From positions 14,184,669 through 14,248,668 of the forward strand of contig CM019227.1 in assembly GCA_009741485.1 (NCBI GenBank): a stretch of DNA of 64,000 bases, read 5' to 3'. This DNA is from Malurus cyaneus samueli (lineage: Eukaryota; Chordata; Aves; Passeriformes; Maluridae). The notes below the pieces were generated by a model. That model was not told the origin of the DNA and searched no databases. It saw nothing but the letters and a program-made list of their open reading frames with translations. Positions within the stretch are counted from its first letter, which is position 1, and each line of letters begins with the position of its first letter. A program made the translations under genes and the position numbers. This document shows, one piece after another, positions 12,331-25,899 of this stretch.

Positions 12331-15300
12331 TACATTCCAATTATGGCCAGCTCATTATTAAAACTACAGCCAGCTGTTTGCCAGAAATGTGAGATCTTGT
12401 AAACAAGTCTTTCCCTGTTTCCCTGCAGAAGATCCCAGGTTCTTTCCCCTTCTTATTGATTCCCAAATAAGTACAACACTGTAGCACAAAAACTGCAGGT
12501 CTGCCATCCCGTGTACACATTTCAAAGCAGAAAAATACCAGGAGGTGTGATGAGTTGGTTAAAATACAAGGAAAACCAGATTTTAAAGGCCAGAAAAGCT
12601 TGGAGGCTCAGGCACAATTTGGGAAACAGGCTGTTACCAGCTCCCCTTACTAAGAACAAGGGAAAAAGAAAATGTATTGAAACAAAGAAGTTGTATTTTA
12701 ATGGCCTCAGGTTAAGTGGCTCATGTGCATATTGTGGCTTTACTATGCTAAACCGTTACACCATTTGGGTGTCCCAGTTTCTGGGGCCTTTCAGAGCAAG
12801 AACTGACAGATGCAAGTTATGGTAAAGGATGCAAGTTATATTTCCTGTTACACCCTTAGCTTCACTGAATCCCCTAAAAAACTAAGGACCCTCTCTCACT
12901 GTGTAGATAGAGGAGCTGGTTGCTTAACCCCCCCGTATCACAAACAGCAGCACACAACACTTGCTTTTGATGTCTGCGCTCACCCAAAGCCCAGATAAAT
13001 CCAAACTTTAGTTTCTAGAAAGCGGATTTCTCAGCCCTACGCCTGCACAAACAGCCCAGCCAGAGCTGCGCCAAGCTCAGCTGTGCCAAGAAATTGCTGC
13101 TGTCTGTTCACGGGCCTTTTAGGTCTGTGATATTTCAATTATATTTGAGCAGTGCCAAAATCTAACAAAAGAAAGGGAATAGATGCAATTCAATAGGAAA
13201 AAAAGATAAAAGTTGCTCATAGAGCGTATTTCATTCAGCTGCTGCTTTAAGCAGACTCGGTGCCAGAGGACACACATGGCCAGCTGAGGTGGAGTCTCAG
13301 CATGGAGCTCAGGTGACTGCAACCATCACACCAGTCCAGAAGTCCCAGAAAAAAAAAAAGCAGGGAGGTTCTCCTTCTCTAAGGAGAACACAGGGGAAAA
13401 AATTGAGATTGTATTCCTGGGTCCTACCTTTAGCATCCCTTTGTGGCTTCCTCCTCCCTACCCTCGAACTGAGAGTAGGATTTAAAGAGGCATTTAGCTT
13501 GTCAAAGGAAGAAGTGGAAGCAGGATGGACCTCTGCACTGAACTTTTAGGGCAGAGATAAACATGGGAATTTAAAAATCTTACTTGAGGAGGAAGCAACT
13601 TCAACTGTCTCCAGTGTAATCTTGTTCTGAGAAAAATACTCTTTATTTCCAAAAGTAGCTGGGTTAAACAGCATGTGGGTAAAACAGATGCAGAATCTGT
13701 CTTGAACTACGGAATACCAATTCTTTGTGTTACTTGAATAAAACCTCCACAGGCAACTAACATTTTCCCAAACCAGCAAAAAAACCCAATCTAAGCTAGT
13801 GATAACTGAAATGGAAGATACATCTGAAGGACACCTCTAGGTCTTGTATGAATCTCTCTGTGCTATTAAGCAAAAATCACTTTGCAAAGCCAGAAGAAAG
13901 AGGATAATTAAGGACCACAAGGGAATATCACTCATAAAATCATAGGACTTGAAGGTTTACAAAAAAGGAGAAAAAGACTTGTATCAAATATGGACAAAAT
14001 ATAGAGCACTGGAGGGTTATGGAAAAGACAGTCCCACTGTAGGCAGTCACAGGCTTTCACACTGTCATTAGAAAATTCTGTTTAGTAGACAAAGAGTTTA
14101 CTGGCTCAAGGGATATTGCTATAAAGGTTTCCAGCATTGTTTGTGCATAATCTGCGTATAACATTCAACTTGGGAATGAGATATGATGTAGAAAATTGCC
14201 TTTGCAGTCCTCGAAGCCAATAATTTAGCTCTGCAACCCTAATTTATAAGGGAAAAAGGAAGGTAGTTGGAACATGAATTTGGATCACCGTCAGATTTAG
14301 GAATGAAAGTAATTAATGCTTCTGTGAAACTCCCCTGATAGTTATTTTTGGATTCAAAATCTTTAAAGAAAAGTTTTAATTTAGGGGCAGAAGCTCATTA
14401 TATTCTCAAAAGAATCCTGCTGTACTAAATCATTCTGTCTCCAATTCACAGCCCCACATTCCCTCTGTACATACAGCTCCTTCACTGATAAAGCAGCAAA
14501 TTATTTCCCACCTGAACTACTGAAACTTGGATTGGCTCTCTGAGTTGTTCCAAACTGAGGCTCCTTGCCCTCAAATTCCAGGCTTTTACTATTACCATAG
14601 AATGATGGTGACCAAAGTCTCTCTTTTCACTTAAGTTCAGTATCTGCTGGCTGCCACACCCCCATCTTTGAATTTCCTTGCAACTTTCTGAGCAACTACC
14701 TTGGAAAACACCTGCTGTCCTTGACTCCCCAAACCTCTGCTAACTGTTGTTTCCCACTCTAGTACTCCCAAGACATCATGGGGTTGTTAAAAAACACTAT
14801 TGAGGTGAAAACTTCATGTGATTGACAGCTGTGAATTTCACCTCTCTGCTTTGTCCGTCTCCCCCCTTCATCAGTTTGTAATTTTTTCTGACATTTTTCA
14901 GTTGTGGACTGTATGTTGATCCAGACTGTCAAACGTTCTGGCCATATTTGGTGCTATTATGATATATTAGTAATAAAGGACAATGGAATTGTACTCCTGG
15001 GGAAGGGATAGTGAAGGACTTCTGTGACTTTTAGGCTGTAGCTTTATTTTTTTATTTTAACCTATTCTTTAATGCCCTCTGTGACTAAATCCCTGGTGTT
15101 GCCAACCAGGCAGAAATGAATATTTAATCGTACTCCAAATTCCTGAATCCTTTACCTCTGTTAGTTTTGTAGGAGTCTTCATTTGCACTTAGAGCTACGG
15201 TTCCAGGGATCAGCACAGGCTCTGCTAAAACCAGTGGAACTGAAACAGGGATTGGCTACAAGTGGCACTGAAACAGCGATTCGGACAACTCAACAGAGCG

Positions 15301-16351
15301 GTAAGTTTAGTAAAGGTTTCATCTATTTACTTATTTCCCCTTATACAAAAATCACCTTTCATCTTTGGTTATTTACATTCTCCAAAGCAAGTGCTTATGA
15401 CAGACAGCTGCAAACAAAACCCAAAGGTTTTGGAGCTGAAAAGCAAGCAGCTGTGCCCTGCCACTTCTATTGGCATGGGGACGCATTTTCAGATTCTCAG
15501 TCAAGCCTACAAGGGCTGCTCAAGGTTCACACAGGGATAACTGCATTTTGAAAACTTCCAAAAGGCCAGCACAAACACTGGGGCCTTATCCTTGCTTTTA
15601 AGCCAAGGGGACTCTTTATGTGAACAAATTTAAGTACTGAGCAAGCTTTCACAGGTTTGTGTGCTGATATTGTAATCACACACATGAGCAGAATTGTTAA
15701 TTGTCCTAATTCCTTGGCTATTTTAGTAAGAATAATGAAAGGAAAATCATATTCATACTTCATTATTAGCTTAGTCTCCCTCCTGCCACACGGATAGCTC
15801 TTTGGAATTAGAAATGGTAGCCAGTGTTGGCTAAAAAGGATGGCCACATGATTTTCTTTGTTAGCCCTTGAAGAATGTATTACTTCCAAAAAAAACCTAT
15901 CTCCAAGATTTGGGTTTTGAAAAATGTCTCTCTTGGAGGAGTGCCACTACACATTTAATTTGGCCTTTTTTTCTTTTTTTAAAAAAGCAAGATTTTCCAC
16001 CCCTGTTTTAATAGGCTGTTACAGCCTTTAACATTCCATGAAATTAAATGCCTCCATTGGGGATCCATAACTTATCATAACAATAGTATTTCTAGCACTT
16101 GTTGGAACTATGAGCAAAGTTAGAAGGTGGTATAATAATAAGTGTAGCATTTGAAAGGACTACAGAATTGTCACTATACATTACTGAGCTCCCATAGTTA
16201 ACCCATGAATTAAAAGCATATAAAAATGATAATAGCTGAATTTCTAAAGAAATGACTGACACTTGGTGAGGTTATCGCTTTGCTGGAATTAACCTGTGAT
16301 CCGCTGGGAACCATAACCTCCACAAAAAAAGTGGATGCACATTAATTTGAT
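12331..16351. other. Non-coding DNA without recognised content
   Basis: No gene is recognised. Frames at 12,511-12,825 (104 codons) and 15,183-15,889 (up to 122 codons, on both strands) lack domain signatures. A short imperfect tandem pair, AGCTG[C/T]GCCAAG, occurs at 13,064-13,075 and 13,079-13,090. A poly-A run lies near 13,350-13,360. Confidence 0.65.
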
Positions 16352-16432
16352 AACTGACCCTGCTTGAAGCAGGAGGTTGGACTAGCTGACCTCCTGAGGT
16401 TCCTTCCAACCCAAATTACCCTATGATTCTAA
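16352..16432 (+). mobile_element. CR1 LINE 3' tail fragment
   Basis: The segment carries the hallmark 3' end of avian CR1 non-LTR retrotransposons on the plus strand: GGTTGGACTAG, then GACCTCCTGAGGTTCCTTCC, AACCCAAATTACC and the terminal CTATGATTCT. Only about 80 bases are recognisable, consistent with the severe 5' truncation usual for CR1 insertions, and no coding sequence remains. CR1 copies normally end in short tandem octamers. Only one copy of the terminal unit is visible here, as expected of an old insertion. Confidence 0.88.
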
Positions 16433-19400
16433 TCACTTCCACTAATTTTTGCTAGGTACCTGTAATGATACATATATTAAGTATGTAGCAAGAACAGATC
16501 GCTTTCTTCTTGCTTGCATAACATTACAAAATCTCCAGTGGAAGGTTAATTAAAAATTGAAGGCCAAATTATGCCAGATGTAAATGGCCTTTTAAGTAAG
16601 GGGAGCTGATATGTACACCCCTCTCTGGCACTGAAGAGATGCACATTGTCTAATTCGTAGAGGTGCCAAGCATTTACTGCCTCCAAATTTCCTTCAAGAG
16701 AGGAGGGAAGTTCTTTAGCCCATCAATCTGCACCTCTCAAGAAAACCTCTTTGAGAGTGCTCACACAATGACCAGAATTTGACAGAGACAAAACCTGCCA
16801 AGCTATAAATTTCAGTAGGGCCCCTGCAGGAGTGAGATTACTTAAAAAGTAAAATCATGGACAGTGATTATTTAGATTCTCAGAGGGAACAGAGCAATCA
16901 CGTGGAGAATTTCCACCAGCCTTTAAGTATCCTAGAGAGAACAGGATTTATTTTGACACAGATCTCAAAACAAAAAAGATCAGTTGAAGGTAGAGGTCAA
17001 AAATCTTCCTGAAGAGTCCAGGGCAAATTAATTTTTGTTACAAGGAAACCTGAAAGTTCGTTAATTAGTGTTGCCAAAGACCTACCAATGCAACTGGAAA
17101 GAAACATTCGTCTTCTTGATCTAGAATATAAAGCTAGGTTTAAAGAAGTTTTTCCTGTAGCGGTGGAAATTTGGATTAGCACCAGTGAGTTAATCTGAGC
17201 CTGTCCACATTGGAACCCTGAATATACAGACAGTTTGAGACTACCCCTGAAAAAGATGTTAGTTTAAGGTATGGGCACTTCTTCCACTGATGGCTGAATA
17301 AGCAAGAACAGGAAATCACATCTTAAACATTTGCATGGTCAGCTGTGGTGGAAATCTTGTTTGATATCATATTAAGAGTAGCATAAGGAAGGTGAAAAAA
17401 AATCACTGTCTGCACCACATACAGGCCCACCTCCAATAAAATACCTGAATTTTTCAGGCTGTTTGAGGATTTGTCCATCACCAGGCACAACTGATGGCTC
17501 CATAAAATGATAGCTAGTACTTGTCAGGATGAAAAATAAGTAAGGAGTAATAGTGAAATATTAATGTACACCCTGTTTAATTAAATGACAATATCATTTT
17601 CTTGTAATCCTTCTCTAACTCTGCTGGAAGAGTGCAGTGTTGACATGATAATTTTATAAACTTCCTTGACAGTTCACGTTAAACCATCCTTCATTACCAT
17701 AGATTGATAATTGGCACTTGCAAAGGAAATGAAATGTCTGAAAAATTCATTAAACATGCCAAATATCTGAAGACATCCAGTGCAATGGCAAAGTTATCTA
17801 CATCACTGTGTAAGCACTGGGATGTTTCCTCTATAAATTCTCAAAAAAAGAGAAAAAGTCATGACTCCCTATTATATTTTTAATGCAATGGAAGTGAAGT
17901 GGTTACTTTGAGACAGATTGTAAGTCTTCCATCAGGTGATTTTGGCAACAATTCCAATTAAGTCAATAAAGTCATAGTGTTTGGCTTTAGATCTGCTCTC
18001 CTCTCCTTTCACCTTCCTCCAGGAAATAGAAAAAGGAGATAAACTCTTACTTCTGCAGATATTCCCTTAATAATCTATTACAACAGAATCCTGTCAGAAA
18101 GCCTTATTTGGCTATTTCCAAGTGATCTATTTTTGCTGTACTGGTCATTTAATCTCTCACAGTCTATGCAGACCCATCCAATAAACTGCAGACACCTTTC
18201 TCTTTAATGTACTTTGGCATTTAAATTCCTCGTGGCTGCTCTATCTGTGCAGTTTAAACTGCTTGAAAAAGCAAGAACATCCTTTAATTACAGAAAGTTG
18301 CTAAATATCTGAGCAAAGGAAGTTCTTGAGGATATGCCAGATATTTTGGCCTATCCCTCAACCCAGGCCAGGCTCAGGAAAAAGTAAGAAGAAACTAATG
18401 AGTAAAATGTCCTTTGTCAAAATTACTCTTACTTGGCTTTTCACTGCTTAATGGAGACTGAAAAATACTTACAAAAATGGTGCTTTTAGTTAGCTACACA
18501 GAATCATCATAATTTTCAAAAGCCGTTGAGAGGGACAGAAGGTAGAGACAGCTGAGCATCAGAACTGCCAGTTTCATTTGGACATGGTCTGACCACAGAA
18601 ACCTCTGTGACTGGATCATCCCCTGATATTAAATGGCCACAAAAATACACTGAAATTCTGGATGCAAAAGTGGGCAAGGTACAAGACAAAGTTGCCAACT
18701 GTCTGATACTTTTTCTCACATTACAATAACTTACTATAATTAGAAATAACAGTTCAATCACAGCTACTCGAACTAGCAAAACCACAATCTACCTTAACAT
18801 GCAAATGAAATGGCAGAACCAGATCTTTTTCAGCCTCTACATGACTGAAATTTTCAGTTTCTCTTACTCTCAAATGATAAAAAGAATTCAATAAATTAAT
18901 TATCTTACCTACAAAGGGACATTTTGTGAAGCTCGCTTGTTTCTTTTGATTGAAGCTGGATACTTGGTGTCTGAAACAATTCAGTGATGAATCAGAGATG
19001 AATTTCTGCTGTCACTTCTATGCTCTGCATCTCAGAAGTTGCATATTGTGGACAATTTGTTGGACCTTCAGCATAATTGACTTTAAAATGACATTCTGCC
19101 CTGCGAAAGCAAAACAGATTCTTTTAATACATTTCCTAATGCAGTTAATTATTTTCCAAAACTGTTTAATTTATCTGGAGAAGCAGAGGAGGCCATTAAA
19201 CCTATTACTAAGATACATGATGGGATGAAAGCTTAATTGAATTTTTTGAGGCTATATAAGTAAACTTTTGAAAGTATAGGTAGAAGGAGAATCAGTATGC
19301 TTGATACAGATCACAAAAGAATTGTGCCATGATTGTCTTTCTCATTGACAACAGGGGTGTGAGATACACAACACAACCCTCAGAACATTGGCCAAAATTC

Positions 19401-20609
19401 ACAGATTTTTAAAGTTCACATAAAAAACTTCATTAGCCCAGCCTCAAGGTTAATGAGACCATAATCACAAAGCTTTACTAAGAGCTGTAGTGCTTGGATG
19501 TGTGCTAGGGGTCTGAAAATCCTAAGCATAACCCTCGTGAGTGATAGCAGCCACCCCCCTGCCCTGCTCTCACAATTTCTTCACAGAACTAGGACAATCT
19601 TCTGGGAAAAAGTGGCAGCTGCACAGAAGACCCGTGAGAGGCAGTGTGAATTTATACTTTAAGGTGCTCTAGGACCTTGTAAAACCACAGAATATATTAT
19701 TTCCATATTTCAGCTCTGACCTTACTGTAAAACTTTTGCTCTATGAATAATCCCATTTCATTATTGCAAGGTTGCATTTCTGAAGGTTGGTTGTAAATTA
19801 GATCTATAAATAATTTCACAAGTTACTGTTTGCAAGTTACTTGTTAGTTTTATCTTTAAGAAGGCCTGTCCTTAGACCACCTCAATTCTGGTCCCTCACC
19901 TTTGTTATTAAGTCCAAAATCCAAAATATATAGTGATGGCTACTTGAGTTTATATCCATGTTATGAATTACCATTTAAATTTCATGCCTAATGACGACAG
20001 AACTTGCCCAGACAAACTGAACCATTAAACTACTGCTCTGGACATCATATTTTTATTCCAACATTTTTTTTTTCTCACAGTGTGTTCTCTGACCATCAAA
20101 GATGAAAAGGAAAGTTGGGGGTTAGTCAGATAAATGGATTTTGATTTTTTTTGTCACCCCATAAAAAGATCTAATCAAGGCCTTTGTGACTTGTCCAAAT
20201 GCCATGGAAATCAATGTAGAGACTCACATTGACTTGACAGAGTATGTTTGCCAGGCCTTTAACGTTTCTAAAGCAAAATTTAATAGGATGCCTAATTAAA
20301 GACTTAATTAGTGCCTGGATGATGTTTTCTGAAAAAGAAGTGAAATTAATGCTCATGGTATTCACAATTCTCCACACCAGCCTACTGATTCTATGCTGAT
20401 TAAAATCTCCTGATGTATTATATATTTAGAATTACAGAAATCAATAACTTAAAAAAAATAGAGCTTATTAATTTAAGAGGAGAAAGAAGAGGATTCACCT
20501 CTTTTCTCTTCCTTGTAGGTGCTAAGAGCTTACTATAGCCACTAAAGCCCAGATAATTTTTTTTTATTTACAAAAGGCCGCCTGCTATCAAGGATGTAGA
20601 ATTCTCTGT

Positions 20610-20644
<35 letters not shown>

Positions 20645-21439
20645 GGTAATAAAGCTGATGTTTTTTTCTTTAAGGCTGTAGCCTGAAACAAAATAGCTGA
20701 TTCTCAGGTGGAAAAATAATTAGTAACATGGGAAGTTGAATGAATTTTGAGATATTGAGGAAAATGTAGTTTGAACTGTCAGGTTTACTCACTCACCCAC
20801 AGGAACTACAAAGCAGCAAAGAAATAAAACCTTCTTAGAACTTGAAACTTTCATCAAGCTATTCCCTCTGGCTGATTTTTTTCCCCCCAAATCTTTCTTT
20901 TCCCAGTGGTTCCTATTAGAAACACAAATAGTTTGCCTCTCTGCATAGTGACAAATGTCATACTTGCTTCTTTTAAAAATACTATTAAATTATTATTATC
21001 TTTTTAATATGAGCATGGAAAGACTATGGAACTTAGACAAACAGTTCACAGGAGCACTTGCACTGCCTGGATTTTCAAAGGAGGTGGGAGGTATCAGTAG
21101 TTGAGGTATCACAGTTTATTAGCCAAGGGGAGTTGCCCTCTGTTTGGCACCCAAACCAACACAGGTATAAGGTCTGCCAGTAGCAGCAGGTACAGATCTT
21201 TGTATGGATTGGCACACAGGATCCTTATGGGCTCCTCCATATTCTACTGGGAGAAAGATTGTGGAAAAATGTATGGATAGAAATTGAGTCTTTGTATTAC
21301 ACTTGCAAAAGAATAAGGAAAATCAGGCCCAGTGTCTCAGCAGGACATTTTGGTTGTGATGTTTTCTACCTTTTGTTTGTGGTTTTTTTCTGTGCCCTCT
21401 TCAAAAGTCAAGAGCCCCAGGTGTATCAGTGACACTGCT
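16433..21439. other. AT-rich non-coding DNA
   Basis: No gene is recognised. The segment around 16,990-17,200 has a 61-codon minus-strand frame without a domain. A 27-base poly-T run lies at 20,613-20,639. The part from about 21,060 to 21,440 is slightly GC-richer and could be upstream CR1 sequence too decayed to identify. Confidence 0.6.
20613..20639. repeat. Poly-T tract (27)
   Basis: An uninterrupted run of 27 T. It could be a minus-strand poly-A remnant of a retrotransposed sequence or a simple homopolymer expansion. No adjacent retrotransposed gene was recognised. Confidence 0.95.
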
Positions 21440-21895
21440 CAAACAAGGGAAGCTGGTGCTCTACACCCAGTATGAGATGTCTGTTGTCATAGGGATCTCA
21501 GGAGTTTACTGGGAAAACCTGAGAGACTGGAAGGCCACAATGGATGGCTACAAACTTCTGTGATGAGAGGAAGGGAAGAAGAGGAGGTGAGGTTGCACTG
21601 TGTAACAAATACCTGAATGTGTGGAGGTGAGCTGAGACCACAAAAGGTCTATTAAGGATTTTGGATCAAGACTGTTGAGGTCATCACTGAGGGGGATCTT
21701 AGGCTTGGTGTCTATTACTCATCTCCTAATAAGGATGACAGGGTTGATGAAACTTTTCTTTGGCTGCTGAAGGAACTCTGGGACCAACACAACCATCAGG
21801 GGTGACTCCAATTACCCAACACTTGTGAGGACAGAACAGCCAGGCAGGACCAGCTCCAGCTGGGGGCTCTGATACAGTCTCTGTCCTGCTCCAAA
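21440..21895 (+). mobile_element. CR1 LINE ORF2 endonuclease remnant (pseudogene)
   Basis: Translating the plus strand piecewise gives motifs that match the apurinic-like endonuclease domain of avian CR1 ORF2. These are DWKATMDGYKLL near 21,525-21,560 (family: DW.A.MDGY.LF), GVYYSSPNKDD..DE at 21,707-21,760 (family: GVYYRPP....VDE) and GDSNYP from 21,801 (family: GDFN.PD, which includes catalytic-core residues). The three pieces lie in different frames (start positions 0, 2 and 0 modulo 3), and two consecutive stops follow KLL, so the copy is dead. No reverse transcriptase domain is recognisable downstream and the 3' tail is absent here, so this is an internal fragment. It is distinct from the 3' tail about 5 kb upstream, although both have the same orientation. 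Confidence 0.8.
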
Positions 21896-22493
21896 TTCAG
21901 TGGTGATGAAGGGAATCATCCCTCTCCAAGAGTCTGCTCCTTTGCTCAGATGCCTGAACTCTAACCAAAATGTCTTTCTGGTTGCCAGCCTGAGTTTCAC
22001 TGTCCCAGCAGCAGTGGTGCAGTGCCTCCCTCTGCCAGCAGCCTCTGGCCACTGGGGCATTTTCACCTCTTTGTTGTGTCCTTAGAGCTTAATGCCCCAA
22101 GCAAGAACAGTTTATGCTGCTGGAGTCATGTCATTTGCTGAAAGACTTTAAAAGCACATGAAACCGTGCTAGCCATAACCTGCCACTGAAAGATGCTGTT
22201 CTGAAATTTGCACAGAACATTAGTAAACAGGGAAATGGCTCCATGGATGGGGAAAGTCTTCATCTTCACTGCCCAGTTTCTGAACAGTAAAGAAATCTAC
22301 AGCAACAAGCTTCAAAAAGTGGAAGTCTACAGGCAGGATGAGAAGGAAACTTGTCATGGAGAGATTGCAGATAGTATTCCTACCAGAAAAACGTTGGGAA
22401 AGCAATTACAGAGAGATCCAGGTCTTGGCAGATAGCAGAACAGTTAAAGAAAACTCATGAGGGAACTTCCTGGCACCATGATAAGCATCAATC

Positions 22494-22515
22494 CTTTTCA
22501 TGGCACCATGAAAAG
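22494..22515. repeat. Perfect inverted repeat, 10-bp arms
   Basis: The arms CTTTTCATGG (22,494-22,503) and CCATGAAAAG (22,506-22,515) are perfect reverse complements separated by CA. The word TGGCACCATG at its centre (22,501-22,510) also occurs 30 bases upstream at 22,471-22,480, so a small local duplication may have contributed. No function can be assigned. Confidence 0.9.
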
Positions 22516-24328
22516 TGGAAAGTGTAAATGACATTCCCTAATTCCCTTCCTTCTATAATAAAAGGCATTGTTAGAGGGAGGAGAGGGCATGGAGAACATC
22601 AAGGCAAACCAGTGGTGATCCAGAGTGCAAACTCCATATGGTGCACGGAGAAGAAAGGGGGAAACTCGTTTCAGAACAAACTTATTCAAAAGCTATTAAA
22701 ACAGCCAATCACTGTTAAATTGTGTAGGGGAGGAAATAAGCCCTGGAGGGAGTGCAAAGCAGAAGATTGACTTCTTCAAATTCCCAGCTGTGGAGGAGCA
22801 ATCAAATAGTCCAATGGCAGCTTTCCTCTCAGAGACGAGACAACCTGGGGCCATATGACCTCAACCTTTGATACGCACAAGGAAAATTTAATGAGAGGTT
22901 TGCTGTAGGAACCGGTGCCTAGAAGTGATAAATTGCAAGCTTTGCTGACCCCTTGTGAAGGGGAAGTTTCAAACTTTCATCAGCAAAATTGAGTGTGGAA
23001 ACTGAGACATGCAAGGAAAGGAAAACTGATTTTAACCAGAAACACAGGCATTAATAAAAGCAGCTAAATTCCACATTCTTGCTGGCTAAAAGTGAGATGG
23101 CAATGGAGGAACACAAAATATGCCCTAAGAGCATCAACACAGGACTGAGATGACATCCTTGGCTGGGAAAATCGATTTGCCTCCCCTCAAACCCACACTG
23201 CTTGAGAAGAGGTGCTCTGTTGATTTAGTCATTGCTGAATTCAGGTAGAACCGGGAGGGACCCAAATGTTCACAATCACAAGAAAATAAATTAGATTAAA
23301 CTCTCCCAAGCTGTCACAGCTTCCAAAAAGGCTTACTTTGGATTTTGGCTACAGCATAAAGCACAGGCACAGCACAAACAGAAAGCTTATCTTTAAGAGC
23401 TTGTATCTTTGTAATTGCCAGAATGTTAACTGTAGGAGATTGCAGTACTGAAAACAAGTCAGTTAATATTTCCAAGTGCCAAAGATTTCACCCAGATTTC
23501 TGACACCATATCTCATGCAGTTAATAAGTTTCATGCTGATTATTAAAGTGTACAATGCAGAATATCATGCTGTTGGCAAAAAAACCCATTATCATTAATA
23601 AGATTAGAAATTTGCCTCTAAAAAGGAAGAAACAGCTCTAAGCAATTGATCTGTGCCTGCCGAAGACTAATAATGTGAAAAATCAAGTGATTTGTCCTAT
23701 CAGCCTCTGTCCTAGCTCTTATTCTAGCAGCAAAAATACATTTCTGACAATTAAGAATCTCTACAGAGGGAGCAAATACTAACTTTTAGAAGTTTTTTTT
23801 CTGGATCAGAGCATGACATCTGAAACACTGTCCCTTCCAGCCATCATCTCTTCAGAGCAAAAGCAAGAGAGAGTCAAACCCAGTGATTTGGGGGGTTCTG
23901 CTGGAGGCAGAGTTGTTCTAAACAAGCTGAATGTGTGCATGCCAAGAAGCGAGCCTCTCTGGAATGTCAGCTTAGGTTCCTGAAGGCAGAGACACCCAAA
24001 GTCACTAGTAAAGCTTAAAAAGCGTAGGCATAATTCCCAACACCCACACAATCTCTCTCTCACCCTCTCAAAAAAGCCCACACTGGCAAATTGAGAATAA
24101 ATCACTCCTCACAGAAAGTCTTAAATGACAGGATTTGGCTGCAGTGCCTACAATTCTTCACTGAAATGTTACATCATGTCACTTTTTATTGTCCTGTGTG
24201 CATGCAAATGTGTACAAGATTAGTGCTGCTGCTGCAGATGAGGAGATGAACAACTGCTCTTCCTAAGCTTGAATCCTTTAAAAAATCACTGATATAATGA
24301 AATCTAATTAAGAACAAGCTTAGTGTCT

Positions 24329-24347
24329 TTTTTTTTTTTTTTTTTTT
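24329..24347. repeat. Poly-T tract (19)
   Basis: An uninterrupted run of 19 T in AT-rich DNA. No associated retroelement was recognised. Confidence 0.95.
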
Positions 24348-25899
24348 AGTTTTAGGAAAAGATGAAGCAGAGCTCAGAAAAATCATGTGCCAAAAGAGAA
24401 AACACCTAGAAAAAGAATCCCTTTTCAGTGTCATCACAGCAATAAAGTTTGAGAAAGGAAAACATATCAATAGCAGAATGTTTTAAAAGATCTCACAGTT
24501 AAATCCAGAAACAAAAACCTAGAGGAAAAACAGATTTAAGCGTTCTGAGTGCACTTTCAAACTGAGACCAACTGGGTTAACAATCAATATTCTTCAGGCA
24601 TGTATAAAGCTTCACCTTCTAGCAATAAAAAAAATGCAGTGGTGGCTCCTATATTTGTATGTGGAATTTTGACAGCAGAGCAGATATATCTTCATCAGCA
24701 CTTTGTGTCTGCCTGCCCCCTCACTTCAGTTCTTATTGTCATTTTGCAATATATTAATGATCCAAATCATCGAGTGATTCCAGTTAGGCTGCAAGAGGTT
24801 CTCTGAAGTAGGCAGCACTCTTTATAATGATAGATTGCGGGAATAATGGCCTCTTTACTGAAAGCAAAACATCAGAAAACTGGCTTTAAAATGGCAGAAG
24901 TGGAGGGACTGAAGATAGCAAGTGCTTCATTAGCAAAAATGGAATAAACTGTCTGAGAGGACAACACCATTTTATACTTGTTTTTGCAAGGCTACCTGGG
25001 TGTTAAAGATGCTCATGCAGGCATTAAACATGGGCCACTAGGAATGGAAAGTGTTAAGGGAAGACTATTAAGCAAGAGATGGACTTAAATGATCTTAAAG
25101 CCCAAGTCTTAAGAGTTTTTGGTATATCAGAAAAATATACGGTGGTTTTCTTTCATCGTAACTCCTGAACCCAAACACATAAATTTAATGACTTAATTCT
25201 AGGGACTGTAAAGGCCGTAGAAAATTGTGCAGGTACTGAAGTGATTTCTTGAGCATGACCTGCACTTGAGCAGCCACCTGTATCTCTGAGGCTGTCAGAG
25301 ACAATGGGCAGAAGTCCTTCCAACCATATCTCAAGCTTAGGACACCTGGCAGTGAGGAGCTGTCAGTGACACCCTCACACTGACCAAAGTCCTCCAGTGG
25401 CACTGTCACATGCCAGCTTTTCCCAGAAAATAGCACTGCTGTTGCTGTTTTTGAGTTCTAACTATGCAAATACCACGTGATTGGGCCGTGGTGCCTGGAG
25501 CTGGAAACTGCAGACTCAGTCTGAATCATGACTCATCTGAATCATAATGCACCTGATTCCCAGGGCTGCACACACACTCCTGACAGGAGAACACAAGAAA
25601 TGGCAAAAAAACATTTAGATTGTGGTGGTATTTAGCTCTGTTCTGATCCAAGTGCAGGAGTAAGCTAACAGAGAGGTTAACTCACCTCTTTGGTGAGGTC
25701 CCTTTGAATGGGTTAGAAGTAATCTGGGTCTGGCACATCTTAAACAGACTGAAACTTGAAGTGTTAAAAAGAAATAGCATAATTCACCGGCCAATTAAAA
25801 CAAACAGTACTTTTCTCCCTTCCTCTCCCATTCTCCATTTTATTTCATTGGACTTGCTGCAGAACTGACCAAACCTCATCCCTTTCAACTGTCCTGAAA

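Larger units (their letters stand above)
21896..25899. other. Non-coding DNA, possible decayed LINE flank then AT-rich sequence
   Basis: From 21,896 to about 22,960 composition is moderately GC-rich and may include further CR1 sequence beyond recognition. 23,400-23,720 is AT-rich with several TTAAT/ATTA words and no repeat signature, so it is a weak conserved-element candidate. A 19-base poly-T run is at 24,329-24,347. No gene is recognised. Confidence 0.55.

Noticed and set aside
13921..13970. AAAATCATAGGACTTGAAGG, reminiscent of a reversed CR1 tail
   Set aside because: Only a few bases match, and the diagnostic GGTTGGAAGG block in reverse orientation is absent.
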